40,289 nt of DNA from an uncultured Opitutales bacterium (GTDB lineage Bacteria > Verrucomicrobiota > Verrucomicrobiia > Opitutales > Intestinicryptomonadaceae): the NCBI GenBank assembly GCA_944389885.1, contig CALXNZ010000022.1, positions 1 to 40,289 of the forward strand, given 5' to 3'. The notes beneath the pieces were generated by a model. The model did no database searches. It worked only from the letters and a program-made list of their open reading frames with translations, and was not told the origin of the DNA. A program made the position numbers and the translations under genes. Position 1 is the first letter of the stretch; each line of letters starts with the position of its first letter. Positions 18,015 through 26,793 of this stretch are shown here, piece by piece.

Positions 18015-18034
18015 AAGTTAAATAAGCCTAACTT
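18015..18034. promoter_or_regulatory. Putative DtxR-family operator, regulator-proximal
   Basis: AAGTTA-N8-TAACTT, a perfect six-base-arm palindrome, lies 14 bases upstream of the regulator's start codon. The arms and spacing equal those of the two other sites (17485-17500 and 18045-18066). Confidence 0.65.
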
Positions 18035-18044
18035 GTCAACAAAA

Positions 18045-18066
18045 AAAGTTAATATAAACTAACTTT
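18045..18066. promoter_or_regulatory. Putative DtxR-family operator, cbiM-proximal
   Basis: AAAGTTA-N8-TAACTTT, a perfect seven-base-arm palindrome, lies between the regulator and the divergent cbiM-type gene. It is the strongest of the three GTTA-N8-TAAC sites. Confidence 0.65.
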
Positions 18067-18189
18067 ATGAAAAAATCCCAGCGAACCAGAAGTCAGATTT
18101 TTTTAATATATTCTTGATTTTCATGCACACGACCAAAGACTTGGAATAAAGTTTGGACAAATAAATGCAAAAACAGGAGAAATAATTAT

Positions 18190-19092
18190 ATGCACATACC
18201 CTCAGAGATGCTCTCAGGAGCGATTTGCCCTTTAACCGCCACAATAGCTGCCGCAGGAATCGGGACATCAATATATATGTTGTCAAGTGGAGCACGACAG
18301 ATACCTTCACCATTAAAATTCTCCCTTACAAGCGCTGCGGTATTCGCTGTGCAAATGTTAAACTATCCTATATGGGACGGAATTTCAGGGCATCTTATAG
18401 GCGGGGTATTTGCGGCTGCAATATTGGGTATTCCTGCCGCGGTGTTATCGATGTCTATAGTATTGCTACTTCAGACACTAATATTTGCAGATGGTGGAAT
18501 TCTAATGCTGGGAGCAAACATTGTGAACATGGCTCTTATCGGAACTGGCATAGGAGGCCTCGCAAGAAATATACTTGCCAAAAATGGGATAGGAGCGAAA
18601 GCTTCCATAGCAATAGCCGCATTTGTTTCAGTGGAATTGGCGGCATTTTCCCTATGCATAGAACTATATTCCTCCGGAAAGGGAAATGCAGAAGTATTCG
18701 GCACTTTGCTTGGAATATATGCCATTCTTGGAATCATTGAGGCGGCGGCTACTATAATGTTTTTAAGCCTTGTACAGACAAACGAAAAAGAATCCACCCG
18801 TTCCAAGCGTACAATTTATGCGCTTGGCGGCATAATTATTACAGCCTTGGCGCTTTCTCCGCTCGCATCGGCATTTCCGGACGCTTTTGAGTGGACAATG
18901 AAGAATTTTTCGCTACTTCCAGACGCTCCCAACTTTACTGGAGCTCCGTTTGCCGACTACTCTGTGACGGCAATTTCCTCAGAGATTCTCTCCGAGCTAT
19001 CCGCAGCTATAATAGGGATAGCATGCACGGCGGCATTAACATTGGCAACCGGCATATTATTATCCCTTTGCCGCAGGGGAGCCGCCCAATAA
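18190..19092 (+). CDS. cbiM: CbiM/NikM-type metal-uptake S component with PDGLE-like C-terminus
   Basis: A 300-residue membrane protein. It begins with MHIP, the N-terminal metal-binding motif (Met1/His2) of CbiM/NikM, and has QMLNYPIWDGISGHLIGG (residues 55-72), matching the family block with His68. The C-terminal part FPDAFEWTMKNFSLLP and PFADYSV resembles the PDGLE/CbiN-like domain, so the substrate-binding and accessory parts appear fused. These are S components of energy-coupling-factor transporters for Co or Ni. No CbiQ or CbiO partner is present here. The start ATG 18190 has an upstream AGGAG. Its promoter region contains the DtxR-type palindrome, so the metal may be iron, manganese, cobalt or nickel. 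Confidence 0.88.
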   Translation: MHIPSEMLSGAICPLTATIAAAGIGTSIYMLSSGARQIPSPLKFSLTSAAVFAVQMLNYPIWDGISGHLIGGVFAAAILGIPAAVLSMSIVLLLQTLIFADGGILMLGANIVNMALIGTGIGGLARNILAKNGIGAKASIAIAAFVSVELAAFSLCIELYSSGKGNAEVFGTLLGIYAILGIIEAAATIMFLSLVQTNEKESTRSKRTIYALGGIIITALALSPLASAFPDAFEWTMKNFSLLPDAPNFTGAPFADYSVTAISSEILSELSAAIIGIACTAALTLATGILLSLCRRGAAQ

Positions 19093-19147
19093 CATAAGCG
19101 CCAAAAAACTAAGATTCAGAAGAGGGGTTTCGACGCGAATCCGCTGA

Positions 19148-20257
19148 TTATTTTAATTCAGCCCCAATGACGCGCTTGTTATAGGCGTATTCAACGGCTT
19201 TCCAGAGCCCGTCAACCATATTTGACGGTTTCCTGAAGCGGTCGTAAAAATTCTTCGCGGACTTTCCAATATTTATGAATCTTTCCGGGCGATCCGCCAA
19301 TTCGGCGAGAAAATCTCCGATTCCATAATTCTCAGAAAACAATATACCAGTTTGCCCGTGCACGATATCGAAGCGTTCTCCGCCGGTAAACGAGTCTGAA
19401 TTTGTGGCAAAGCATACGCCGTATCCCATGGATTCTTGAACGGCGAGCCCAGCCTGACACGGCGACACACACGCTATCGCCCGCGCAAAATATTCCGCTT
19501 TTTTGTCAATATCATAGACGGCCCCGCGAAGAAAAATCTTATCCGACAGCTTATTTTCCCGTATCCATTTTTCTACATTTGCGAATTCGCTTCCCGCGCC
19601 TATTATATCCAGCCTCGGAAGTTTCTTATATGCGCCTACCCTCTTATAGGCATTTAACAAGGTTCCAAGACCTTTCTGAGGATACAGTGAGCCGATAAAA
19701 AGAATGGAATCTTTCTCCAAATCGCTCGGGACAGAATCGGCTACGGCGACAGTATTGTTGGCAACGAACATTTTTGCAGGGTCTATGCCCATCTTTTCGT
19801 ACTTAAGTTTGGGATAGTCCGTATAAAACACAATGCTGTCGGCCATATTGAATATGGTTTTGCGGAGGAAATCCCAATTCTTCTGGGCGTCGTATTTTTT
19901 TGTGTAAGAGGCGGAGACGCCGAGAGACCATATTGTAAACCCATATTTGCGAAACGGATTTGCCCCCAGCGCCATAAACGATAAATATGCTATATTGCCC
20001 ATCGACAACACTGCGTCAAAATCGCGCGCAAGCGAAAACAAATTCCGTTTCTGAATCGAAAATTTTCCGAAAAAGTTCCATTCCGGGATATATAGAATTT
20101 TGAAACTTACCCCTTCCAATTTTTCGACTTCCGATTTGTCGCTTGAATAGGCCACTGTAAGTTCGCAACGTTCGGCCAAGCCGTTGAATATTGGAACCCT
20201 ATACGGCTTTATCGTATTTTGCAGCAATAACAGCTTTAGTTTTCGTCCGTCCGACAT
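19148..20257 (-). CDS. Glycosyltransferase, GT4/GT-B type
   Basis: A 369-residue cytoplasmic glycosyltransferase. The N-terminus (KLKLLLLQNTIKPYRVPIFNGLAERCELTV) is a GT-B acceptor domain. The C-terminal half has SILFIGSLYPQKGLGTLLNAYK, DIIGAGSE, IFLRGAVYD and a CVSPCQAGLAVQESMGYG block in which the Glu-x7-Glu-type nucleotide-sugar site is partly kept. It lies 17 bases after valS on the same strand, so it may be co-transcribed with it. It probably adds a sugar to the surface polysaccharide made by the genes to the right. Confidence 0.85.
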   Translation of the reverse strand: MSDGRKLKLLLLQNTIKPYRVPIFNGLAERCELTVAYSSDKSEVEKLEGVSFKILYIPEWNFFGKFSIQKRNLFSLARDFDAVLSMGNIAYLSFMALGANPFRKYGFTIWSLGVSASYTKKYDAQKNWDFLRKTIFNMADSIVFYTDYPKLKYEKMGIDPAKMFVANNTVAVADSVPSDLEKDSILFIGSLYPQKGLGTLLNAYKRVGAYKKLPRLDIIGAGSEFANVEKWIRENKLSDKIFLRGAVYDIDKKAEYFARAIACVSPCQAGLAVQESMGYGVCFATNSDSFTGGERFDIVHGQTGILFSENYGIGDFLAELADRPERFINIGKSAKNFYDRFRKPSNMVDGLWKAVEYAYNKRVIGAELK

Positions 20258-20274
20258 TTCTCACCAATAAACCA

Positions 20275-22977
20275 TTATTTTCCAAAGGTGCGCAATAGTT
20301 TTAACACCTCGTCGAGCTTGGCTTGGCAATCGTCGAGCTGGCGCTTTGCCCCGTCGATGACTTTTTGTGGAGCCTTAGACACAAAGTCAGCGTTCGACAA
20401 TCTCGACTTTGCCGACTCTATCGCCGCAGAGAGCTTTTCGCGCTCTTTTTCCAAACGGGCTATCTCCGCTCCGGAATCCGTTTTGGTTATGTCCAGATAT
20501 ACGGCTCCGAGTTCGGAGAGGGCCACGGGAGCGTCCAAAGGCGCATCAACGGTTTCAAGGCATTCAGCTCCCACAAGTTTTTTCAACTTGTCCGAAGATG
20601 TTTCAAACAACGCTCTTGCCGCGGGATTGGCCGGAACAAGAGAAAATTTGGAATCCTTCGAATTTGCCTTTCCGCACTGCGCCTTTAGGGAACGCGCCTT
20701 CACTGCGAAATCTTTGAGGGCGTTTATCTGCGCCGCGGCGGACTCGTCCACCGACAATCCGCAACCTTTAAGAGTTTCAACAAAGGACGGATTTACATTC
20801 TGTATAAATTCTCCATCTCGGCCGTATCCCATTAGGTGCCACAATTCCTCTGTAATAAAAGGAGTAAACGGATGCAGGAGAAGCAGAATCTGCCTTATGC
20901 ACAAATCCTGAACCGCCAGAACCGTTTCCTTTTGGGAAGCATCTGACAGCCTCGCCTTCGACACTTCAAGATACCAACCGCAGAAATCGTTCCAGAAGAA
21001 CGAATACACCCCCTGGGTTATTGAGTTGAACTGATAAGAGGCGTAATCCGAATCCACTTTTGCGGCGCATTTAGATAGGCTCGACAATATCGCGTGGTCG
21101 TCGGGATCGAGCTTTGATGAGTCAATCCTGCCTATTATTTTTTCGGCAGAGGAATTGTCGCCCAATCCTCCGTTCATTTGGCGGAATCTGCAAGCATTCC
21201 AAAGTTTGTTGCAGAAGTTGCGGCCAAGTTCCACGCGGCTCTCGTCAAACAGGATATCCTGCCCTTGCGGGGCACAGTTCATGACCCCGAAGCGAAGGCC
21301 GTCAGCCCCATATTTTGCTATAATTTCAAGGGGATCAGGAGAATTGCCGAGACTCTTAGACATTTTTCTCCCCTGCATATCCCTAATTATACCCGTAAAA
21401 TAAACGTTTTTGAACGGTATTCTATCCGCCATATCGCCTGGAAGGAATTCAAGGCCTGCCATTATCATTCGGGCGACCCAGAAGAATATTATATCAGGCC
21501 CAGTGACCAAATCCGATGTCGGATAGAACGCCGACATCTGCAGCCTATCCATTTCAGCCTTATCCGGCCACCCCTGAGTGGCAAACGGCCAGAGCCACGA
21601 GCTTGCCCAAGTATCGAGAGAATCTTCGTCCTGAATCCAATTCTCCGGATCGGAAGGGGCGTCAACTCCTACATAGACCTCTTCCGGATTATTTATATCG
21701 GGATTCGCTACACCCTTGCGATACCATACCGGAATGCGATGCCCCCACCATATCTGACGGCTTATGCACCAATCGCGTATATTGTCGAGCCAATGCACAT
21801 AGGTTTTTTCCCAACGCTGCGGCCAAAATTTTATGGCTCCCGATTCCACTGCCTGCTTGGCCTCGGCGATTTTCGGATAGCGCATAAACCACTGGTCGGA
21901 AAGGCGCGGTTCTATGGGCACACCGCCCCTCTCTGAAAATCCAACGTTGTTCTCGTAATCTTCCACGGACACAAGCTGCCCCATTTCATCGAGTTTCTTT
22001 ACAGCCAATTCGCGCGCGACAAAACGGTCCTTACCGCAGAATTCCGGCCCGGCGAGTTCGTTCATTGTGCCGTCGGGATTCATCACGTCTATTACCGGCA
22101 GATTGTGTCTCAGGCCTATCTCAAAGTCGGCGGGGTCGTGGGCAGGGGTGACTTTCAGAACTCCAGTCCCAAACTTCATGTCCACATACTCGTCGCCTAT
22201 TATCGGTATTCTGGCTTGAGGAAATGGACGCAGCGCAAAACTTCCTATGAGATCCGCATAGCGCGGGTCATTAGGATTCACGGCTACGGCCGTATCCCCC
22301 ATAATAGTTTCGGGGCGGGTGGTCGATATCTCGAGAAATGTTCCGCGCTTATCGGCAAGCTCGTACCGCATTTTATACAGCTTGCTCTTCTGAGGCTTCA
22401 TTATAACCTCTTCATCGGAGAGCGCAGTCAGATTTACCGGGCACCAATTCACCATGCGTTTACCGCGATAAATATACCCTTCTTTAAAAAGTTTCACAAA
22501 AGCGGTCAGGACGGCTTTTGAATAGCTGTCGTCGAGGGTATGGACAAGCCTGTCCCAATCGCACGAGGCGCCGAGCTTCTTTAGCTGTTCTATAATTATG
22601 CCGCCATGTTTGTCACGCCATGCCTTGGCTCTTTCGATAAATTTGTCCCTGCCGAGTTCGCGGGCGGAAGTTCCCTCCTTGCGCAAGGCCGCGTCGACTT
22701 TTGACTGCGTGGCTACTCCGGCATGGTCCGTACCCGGAATCCATACGGCGTTTTTGCCCATCTGGCGGGCGCGCCGAATGAGAATATCCTGTATCGTATT
22801 GTTCAGGACGTGCCCCATCGTCAAAACACCTGTGACATTCGGAGGCGGAATGACTATAGAATATGCGTTCTTTGGGTCGGCGTCGGGACGCGCTTTAAAG
22901 CATCCTGATTCCAACCAGGTCTTATACCATTTGTCCTCCACAGCGGAAGGTTCGTAAGCTTTAGGAATATCGCTCAT
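20275..22977 (-). CDS. valS: Valine-tRNA ligase
   Basis: Class I aminoacyl-tRNA synthetase that charges tRNA-Val. The HIGH-type motif reads TMGH (residues 53-56, within PPPNVTGVLTMGHVLNN) with Thr in place of the first His. KMSKS is intact near residue 539 (GRKMSKSLGN). The editing domain (TTRPETIMGDTAVAVNP) and the C-terminal coiled coil (IARLEKEREKLSAAIESAK) are present. I chose ATG 22977 (MSDIPKAYEP) because ValRS homologues start with this EPS..E..WY block; the frame extends to 23046 but the extra 23 residues look non-coding. The length, about 900 residues, is normal. It sits as a housekeeping island within polysaccharide genes. Confidence 0.97.
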   Translation of the reverse strand: MSDIPKAYEPSAVEDKWYKTWLESGCFKARPDADPKNAYSIVIPPPNVTGVLTMGHVLNNTIQDILIRRARQMGKNAVWIPGTDHAGVATQSKVDAALRKEGTSARELGRDKFIERAKAWRDKHGGIIIEQLKKLGASCDWDRLVHTLDDSYSKAVLTAFVKLFKEGYIYRGKRMVNWCPVNLTALSDEEVIMKPQKSKLYKMRYELADKRGTFLEISTTRPETIMGDTAVAVNPNDPRYADLIGSFALRPFPQARIPIIGDEYVDMKFGTGVLKVTPAHDPADFEIGLRHNLPVIDVMNPDGTMNELAGPEFCGKDRFVARELAVKKLDEMGQLVSVEDYENNVGFSERGGVPIEPRLSDQWFMRYPKIAEAKQAVESGAIKFWPQRWEKTYVHWLDNIRDWCISRQIWWGHRIPVWYRKGVANPDINNPEEVYVGVDAPSDPENWIQDEDSLDTWASSWLWPFATQGWPDKAEMDRLQMSAFYPTSDLVTGPDIIFFWVARMIMAGLEFLPGDMADRIPFKNVYFTGIIRDMQGRKMSKSLGNSPDPLEIIAKYGADGLRFGVMNCAPQGQDILFDESRVELGRNFCNKLWNACRFRQMNGGLGDNSSAEKIIGRIDSSKLDPDDHAILSSLSKCAAKVDSDYASYQFNSITQGVYSFFWNDFCGWYLEVSKARLSDASQKETVLAVQDLCIRQILLLLHPFTPFITEELWHLMGYGRDGEFIQNVNPSFVETLKGCGLSVDESAAAQINALKDFAVKARSLKAQCGKANSKDSKFSLVPANPAARALFETSSDKLKKLVGAECLETVDAPLDAPVALSELGAVYLDITKTDSGAEIARLEKEREKLSAAIESAKSRLSNADFVSKAPQKVIDGAKRQLDDCQAKLDEVLKLLRTFGK

Positions 22978-23147
22978 TTTTATTCTGAAAAATTGCCGCG
23001 TAAAATAAACTTCCATAATTTGCCGGCAGCCTTTTATGTCAAACATTTAGTGATAATTCTGAGAATCCGCCCCCTCCAAAAAAAGTATTGCACTACGACT
23101 CTTAAAGGCTTGTTTTAATGCAAAAGAGGCTTTTAGCAAATTTCCAG

Positions 23148-24359
23148 ATGAAGGTAATACAAATCAATACGGTTGGAAACTACGGCTCTACGGGGAGAAT
23201 CGCCGAACAGATAGGAATCGCCGCAAGCGCCAGAGGCTGGAAGAGCTATATAGCATGCGCCCGCAAATTGAGGCCGAGCGCATCGGAAATAATAAAGCTA
23301 TCGTCTCCGGTTCAGATAGCCTTCAACGGATTATGGCAGCGGATTTTCGATACAGACTCGCCAATATCAAAAATAGCCGTAAAAGAGCTTTCCGAGGCTA
23401 TCATAAAAATATCCCCCGACATTATACACCTTCACAACACGCACGGATACTATCTAAACAATCCCGATCTCCTAAGATTTCTCTCATCGTACGGCCGCCC
23501 TGTAATATGGACACTTCACGATTGCTGGGTTCTCACCGGGCATTGCTGTTATTTTGAGAGCTCCGGATGCCAGAAATGGAAAACGCTATGCGGAAATTGT
23601 CCGCAAAAGAAGGAGTATCCCGCAAGCTTCATTTGCGACTCTTCCCGACGCAACCACAAGCTTAAGCAAGAACTTATAAATTCAATTCCAAAACTAACAT
23701 TAGTTCCGGTCTCGCGCTGGTTAAACGGCTTGTTGAAAGAATCCGCCCTGAAAGACATTCCGTCGAAAGTCATACACAACGGCATAGATTTGGACACTTT
23801 TAAACCGACATATATAAAGGGATTTCTTGAAAAATATTCCATACCAAACAAAAAAATAGTATTGTTTGTATCAAGCATCTGGGAGGAGCGAAAGGGATTT
23901 AATCTGATAAGCAGGATTGCCTCTCTATTGGGCGGGGAATACATTTGCGTTGCAGTGGGAGTAAACCGCAGACAAAAAGAATATTTGTCAAAATATGGCA
24001 TAATAGGCGTCTCAAGAACGGAAAGTCCGGCTGATTTAGCCTCCTTATACACCGCCGCTTCCGTGTTTGCGAACCCGACGCTCGAAGACAACTATCCCAC
24101 GGTAAACTTGGAATCTATCGCATGCGGAACCCCGGTAGTGACATTTAATTCCGGCGGGGCGTCTGAGACCATTCCCGACGGGGCGGGAATCGCCGTGCCG
24201 CGCGGAGATGTTGAAGCTATGGTTCAAAGCATAAAAAGATTGTCCTCAGAAGAATCAGCCGAAACGGCGGGCAGGCTCCGGGGAATCGCCGAAAATAACT
24301 TTTCCGGGAAAATTGCCTGGAACAAATACATTGACATCTACGAAGAAAGCCTGAATTAG
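23148..24359 (+). CDS. Glycosyltransferase family 4 (WcaC/WcaL-like)
   Basis: A 403-residue GT-B glycosyltransferase. The N-terminus MKVIQINTVGNYGSTGRIAE is the canonical donor-independent domain start, which is why I prefer ATG 23148 over the frame start at 23118. A CWVLTGHCCYF plus C..W...CGNCPQ cysteine block lies around residues 135-165, as in capsule/colanic-acid-type transferases. The C-terminal part has VLFVSSIWEERKGF, ANPTLEDNYPTVNLESIACGTPVV (the E-x7-E sugar-nucleotide site) and GGASETIPDGAG. It is transcribed rightward, opposite its neighbours, and probably works on the surface polysaccharide. Confidence 0.9.
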   Translation: MKVIQINTVGNYGSTGRIAEQIGIAASARGWKSYIACARKLRPSASEIIKLSSPVQIAFNGLWQRIFDTDSPISKIAVKELSEAIIKISPDIIHLHNTHGYYLNNPDLLRFLSSYGRPVIWTLHDCWVLTGHCCYFESSGCQKWKTLCGNCPQKKEYPASFICDSSRRNHKLKQELINSIPKLTLVPVSRWLNGLLKESALKDIPSKVIHNGIDLDTFKPTYIKGFLEKYSIPNKKIVLFVSSIWEERKGFNLISRIASLLGGEYICVAVGVNRRQKEYLSKYGIIGVSRTESPADLASLYTAASVFANPTLEDNYPTVNLESIACGTPVVTFNSGGASETIPDGAGIAVPRGDVEAMVQSIKRLSSEESAETAGRLRGIAENNFSGKIAWNKYIDIYEESLN

Positions 24360-24366
24360 GAGTACA

Positions 24367-25425
24367 TCAGGATCTTCCGAATACCTTGCGGGCTTTATAA
24401 AAGAGGGCGGCAAAATAACGCATTGCCAAAGCGCCAAAGTTTTTCTTAGGAATCATGCAATATGACGATGCCGCCTTTACAAAATCATTCTTCCCGCATA
24501 TAAAATCCCTATTCTTCAGCCATGAGAACAGACGCGGCAATCCGTATTTTTTCTCGCCGGGCAGGTGCCAGATAATGGTATTCTCGTCCCCATCGCATAT
24601 ATTGCGGGCTCCAAAAGTCCACATGCGCTTTATAAACCCCTTCCCGGATATATCGTTTACCTTGCCATTTCTAAAATACAATAAGCTTAGAAAATGGGCC
24701 TCCTCGTTCAGCTTTATTCGGCCGCGCTTATAGCGCTCAAAGTTTTCGCTCCAAAGAGAATCTGCTTCAGACATAAAACTTCCAAGAAGCGAGGCCTTCA
24801 TCGCAACAAATTCTCCTCCCGAATAAAAAAATTTCTCCGGAGAAATTTTTTCTCCATATATTTGGGAATATATTTCCCGCATATCATCTAAGGTTATGCC
24901 GTTGATTTTCTCATTCCTGCTATAGCCTATATTTAGGTTCAAAACGCCGGCATCTTCTATGGCGTCGAAAATAGGATCAGCCGAATTTGTGAATACGCAG
25001 TCGGAATCAAGCAGAATAAATTTGTCGGCGCTCCCAAGCTCGACTTTGAAGTAATCAAGCATGTCCAAGAGATAAAACTGGTTGCGCCAATAAGAAAACC
25101 AATCCGCCGGGGTCTTCCTCGTGAGCGATACGTTTACCACCCTGACATCAAGCCCCTTGAATATAGTGCGGATATTTACACCGTCCACCCGCCATTCTTC
25201 AAGTTCCGCCAACGGAATATTCGTAAAGAATAGCAAGCGGGCACTCGGGTTAAATAACCTCGCAGAGACGAAGAAATCTATGGCAGACTTAAGATACAAT
25301 TCGTAAAATTTCGCCGAGCAACTGCTCATGGCGACATTAGGATATGCGCTGCAATCGTCTTTATCCTCCCGATAGAACCAAGTTGCTATAAAGTTGTCGC
25401 CGACTTTAGAATCAATATTAGACAT
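24367..25425 (-). CDS. GT-A-type glycosyltransferase-like protein
   Basis: A 352-residue protein with a central KFILLDSDCVFTNSADPIF segment (about residues 135-153) whose DSD resembles the metal-binding DxD of GT-A glycosyltransferases. The N-terminal part contains a nucleotide-binding-like ARLLFFTN and a conserved DWFSYWRNQFYLLD. Late in the chain, YSGGEFVAMKASLL and NEEAHFLSLLY are also in the style of these enzymes. I cannot place it in a numbered GT family. It ends seven bases from the stop of the convergent GT4 gene. A role in the surface polysaccharide is inferred from context. Confidence 0.7.
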   Translation of the reverse strand: MSNIDSKVGDNFIATWFYREDKDDCSAYPNVAMSSCSAKFYELYLKSAIDFFVSARLFNPSARLLFFTNIPLAELEEWRVDGVNIRTIFKGLDVRVVNVSLTRKTPADWFSYWRNQFYLLDMLDYFKVELGSADKFILLDSDCVFTNSADPIFDAIEDAGVLNLNIGYSRNEKINGITLDDMREIYSQIYGEKISPEKFFYSGGEFVAMKASLLGSFMSEADSLWSENFERYKRGRIKLNEEAHFLSLLYFRNGKVNDISGKGFIKRMWTFGARNICDGDENTIIWHLPGEKKYGLPRLFSWLKNRDFICGKNDFVKAASSYCMIPKKNFGALAMRYFAALFYKARKVFGRS

Positions 25426-25572
25426 AAGAAGACCCCTTCCGCTTTACTGAAGTAGGAAGTAAAACTCATATGTCAACTAAAAGATGGGAAACCGGCTTTG
25501 TGACCCCCCACGGAATTTTTCTTGTATATAAAGCTCAAGATATTAGCTTTTGGAATAAAGTCATATACACAG

Positions 25573-25602
25573 CAATTCCGCATATCTCAATATGCGGAAT
25601 TG
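25573..25602 (+). promoter_or_regulatory. Perfect 13-base hairpin in a 5' untranslated region
   Basis: CAATTCCGCATAT (25573-25585), loop CTCA, and ATATGCGGAATTG (25590-25602) form a perfect stem 48 bases before the start codon at 25651. It is followed by TTTGTGGTTTCG, so it might be a weak attenuator, or it may serve RNA stability. Confidence 0.5.
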
Positions 25603-25650
25603 TTTGTGGTTTCGACAAAACTCGCAGACTTATTATACAATGGGATAGAT

Positions 25651-26793
25651 ATGAAATGCCTTATTTACGACAACGGCCTTAGCGGACACCATTTAGAGTA
25701 TTTGTACAACATACATCAAGCCGTCGCAGCCGACAGTAGAAATGAGTATATATTTGCTATTCCCGAAAGCTTTAACGAAAAAAAATCTATGTTTCCTTTT
25801 GGGGAGTATAATAATATAAAATTTCATTTTTTCCCGGACAAAGAATTTTCCCCATTTGCCAACGCATTGAATGTAGCTTCCATAGCAAAAAAGACAAAAG
25901 CTGATAAAGTATTTATGATATCGCTAATGTCCACAATGCCATTTATAGCATTTTTAATCCCCAAAGGAGTAAAAATAAGCGGTATAATATATATGATATA
26001 CCTCTATTCATGGAAGGAGTATAGATTTTTCAAGAAATTATCCCACATCTTAAAATATCTAATATTTTCAAAAATTTCTGCATTCGAAAACATATATATT
26101 CTCAACGATCTCCAATCTGCAAAAATTCTCAATAGAATATATAATTGTAAAAAGTTTCGCTATTTGCCTGATCCCGTATTGCCCTCGATAACTCGAAAGC
26201 GGACATATTCCAGAGGCGACTACGGGCTCCCCGAAAATTCAAAAATATTTCTACATTTTGGCGGGATAAGCCGCCGCAAGGGTTCTCTTGAAATTCTCAA
26301 GGCAATAGAATCCTTGCCCCCTTCAGACTTAACAGACAAAACGTTCGTATTCGCCGGTATAGTTGGCAAAGACGTACGCGTCGAGTTTTACAAACGCACT
26401 TCCACCATATTAAAAGCTGGAGTAGATATTCGTATAATAGACAAATTCTGTGATTATGATACTCTTTGCGGACTTTGTTCCACTTGCGATTATATACTCA
26501 TTCCATATTTTTGCGTAAACCAAAGTAGCGGCTGCTTATCCTACGGTGCATATTATAAAAAACCTGTAATTGCCACGAACAGCGGTTTGTTAAAAAGACT
26601 ACTGAGAAGATATCGTTTAGGAATTCGCTTGAAGAATCCTCATTGGAGAGATATAGCAGAAATTCTGCGTTCTCCATCCAAAATAAATATCGATCCGAAA
26701 AGATCCGAAGCATACATAAACGACAACTCCGTTGACAAATTCACCGCAAAAATAATAAGAGGTCTGACGAAATGCGATAAGGAACAAGTTTAA
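25651..26793 (+). CDS. Glycosyltransferase, GT4-like
   Basis: A 380-residue GT-B-type glycosyltransferase. It starts MKCLIYDNGLSGHHLEYL, the usual N-terminal glycine-containing loop, so I use ATG 25651; the frame opens at 25522, but the extra 43 residues overlap the hairpin and look non-coding. The C-terminal domain shows KIFLHFGGISRRKGSLEILK, FVFAGIVG and ILIPYFCVNQSSGCLSYGAYYKKPVI, where the usual E-x7-E site appears to be altered (SS..SY). Its stop codon TAA shares one base with the start of the flippase gene (TAATG), so the two are translationally coupled and likely act in one pathway. Confidence 0.85.
   Translation: MKCLIYDNGLSGHHLEYLYNIHQAVAADSRNEYIFAIPESFNEKKSMFPFGEYNNIKFHFFPDKEFSPFANALNVASIAKKTKADKVFMISLMSTMPFIAFLIPKGVKISGIIYMIYLYSWKEYRFFKKLSHILKYLIFSKISAFENIYILNDLQSAKILNRIYNCKKFRYLPDPVLPSITRKRTYSRGDYGLPENSKIFLHFGGISRRKGSLEILKAIESLPPSDLTDKTFVFAGIVGKDVRVEFYKRTSTILKAGVDIRIIDKFCDYDTLCGLCSTCDYILIPYFCVNQSSGCLSYGAYYKKPVIATNSGLLKRLLRRYRLGIRLKNPHWRDIAEILRSPSKINIDPKRSEAYINDNSVDKFTAKIIRGLTKCDKEQV

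Noticed and set aside
18067-18117. Sixteen-codon open frame right after the cbiM-side palindrome
   Set aside because: It has no ribosome binding site and no sign of coding character.
21178-21936. A 252-codon open frame on the plus strand inside valS
   Set aside because: It is antisense to the intact valS gene, has no ribosome binding site and its product has no recognisable features.
25522-25650. Upstream part of the GT4 frame starting at 25522
   Set aside because: It contains the 13-base hairpin and does not match the family; the true N-terminus MKCLIYDNG begins at 25651.
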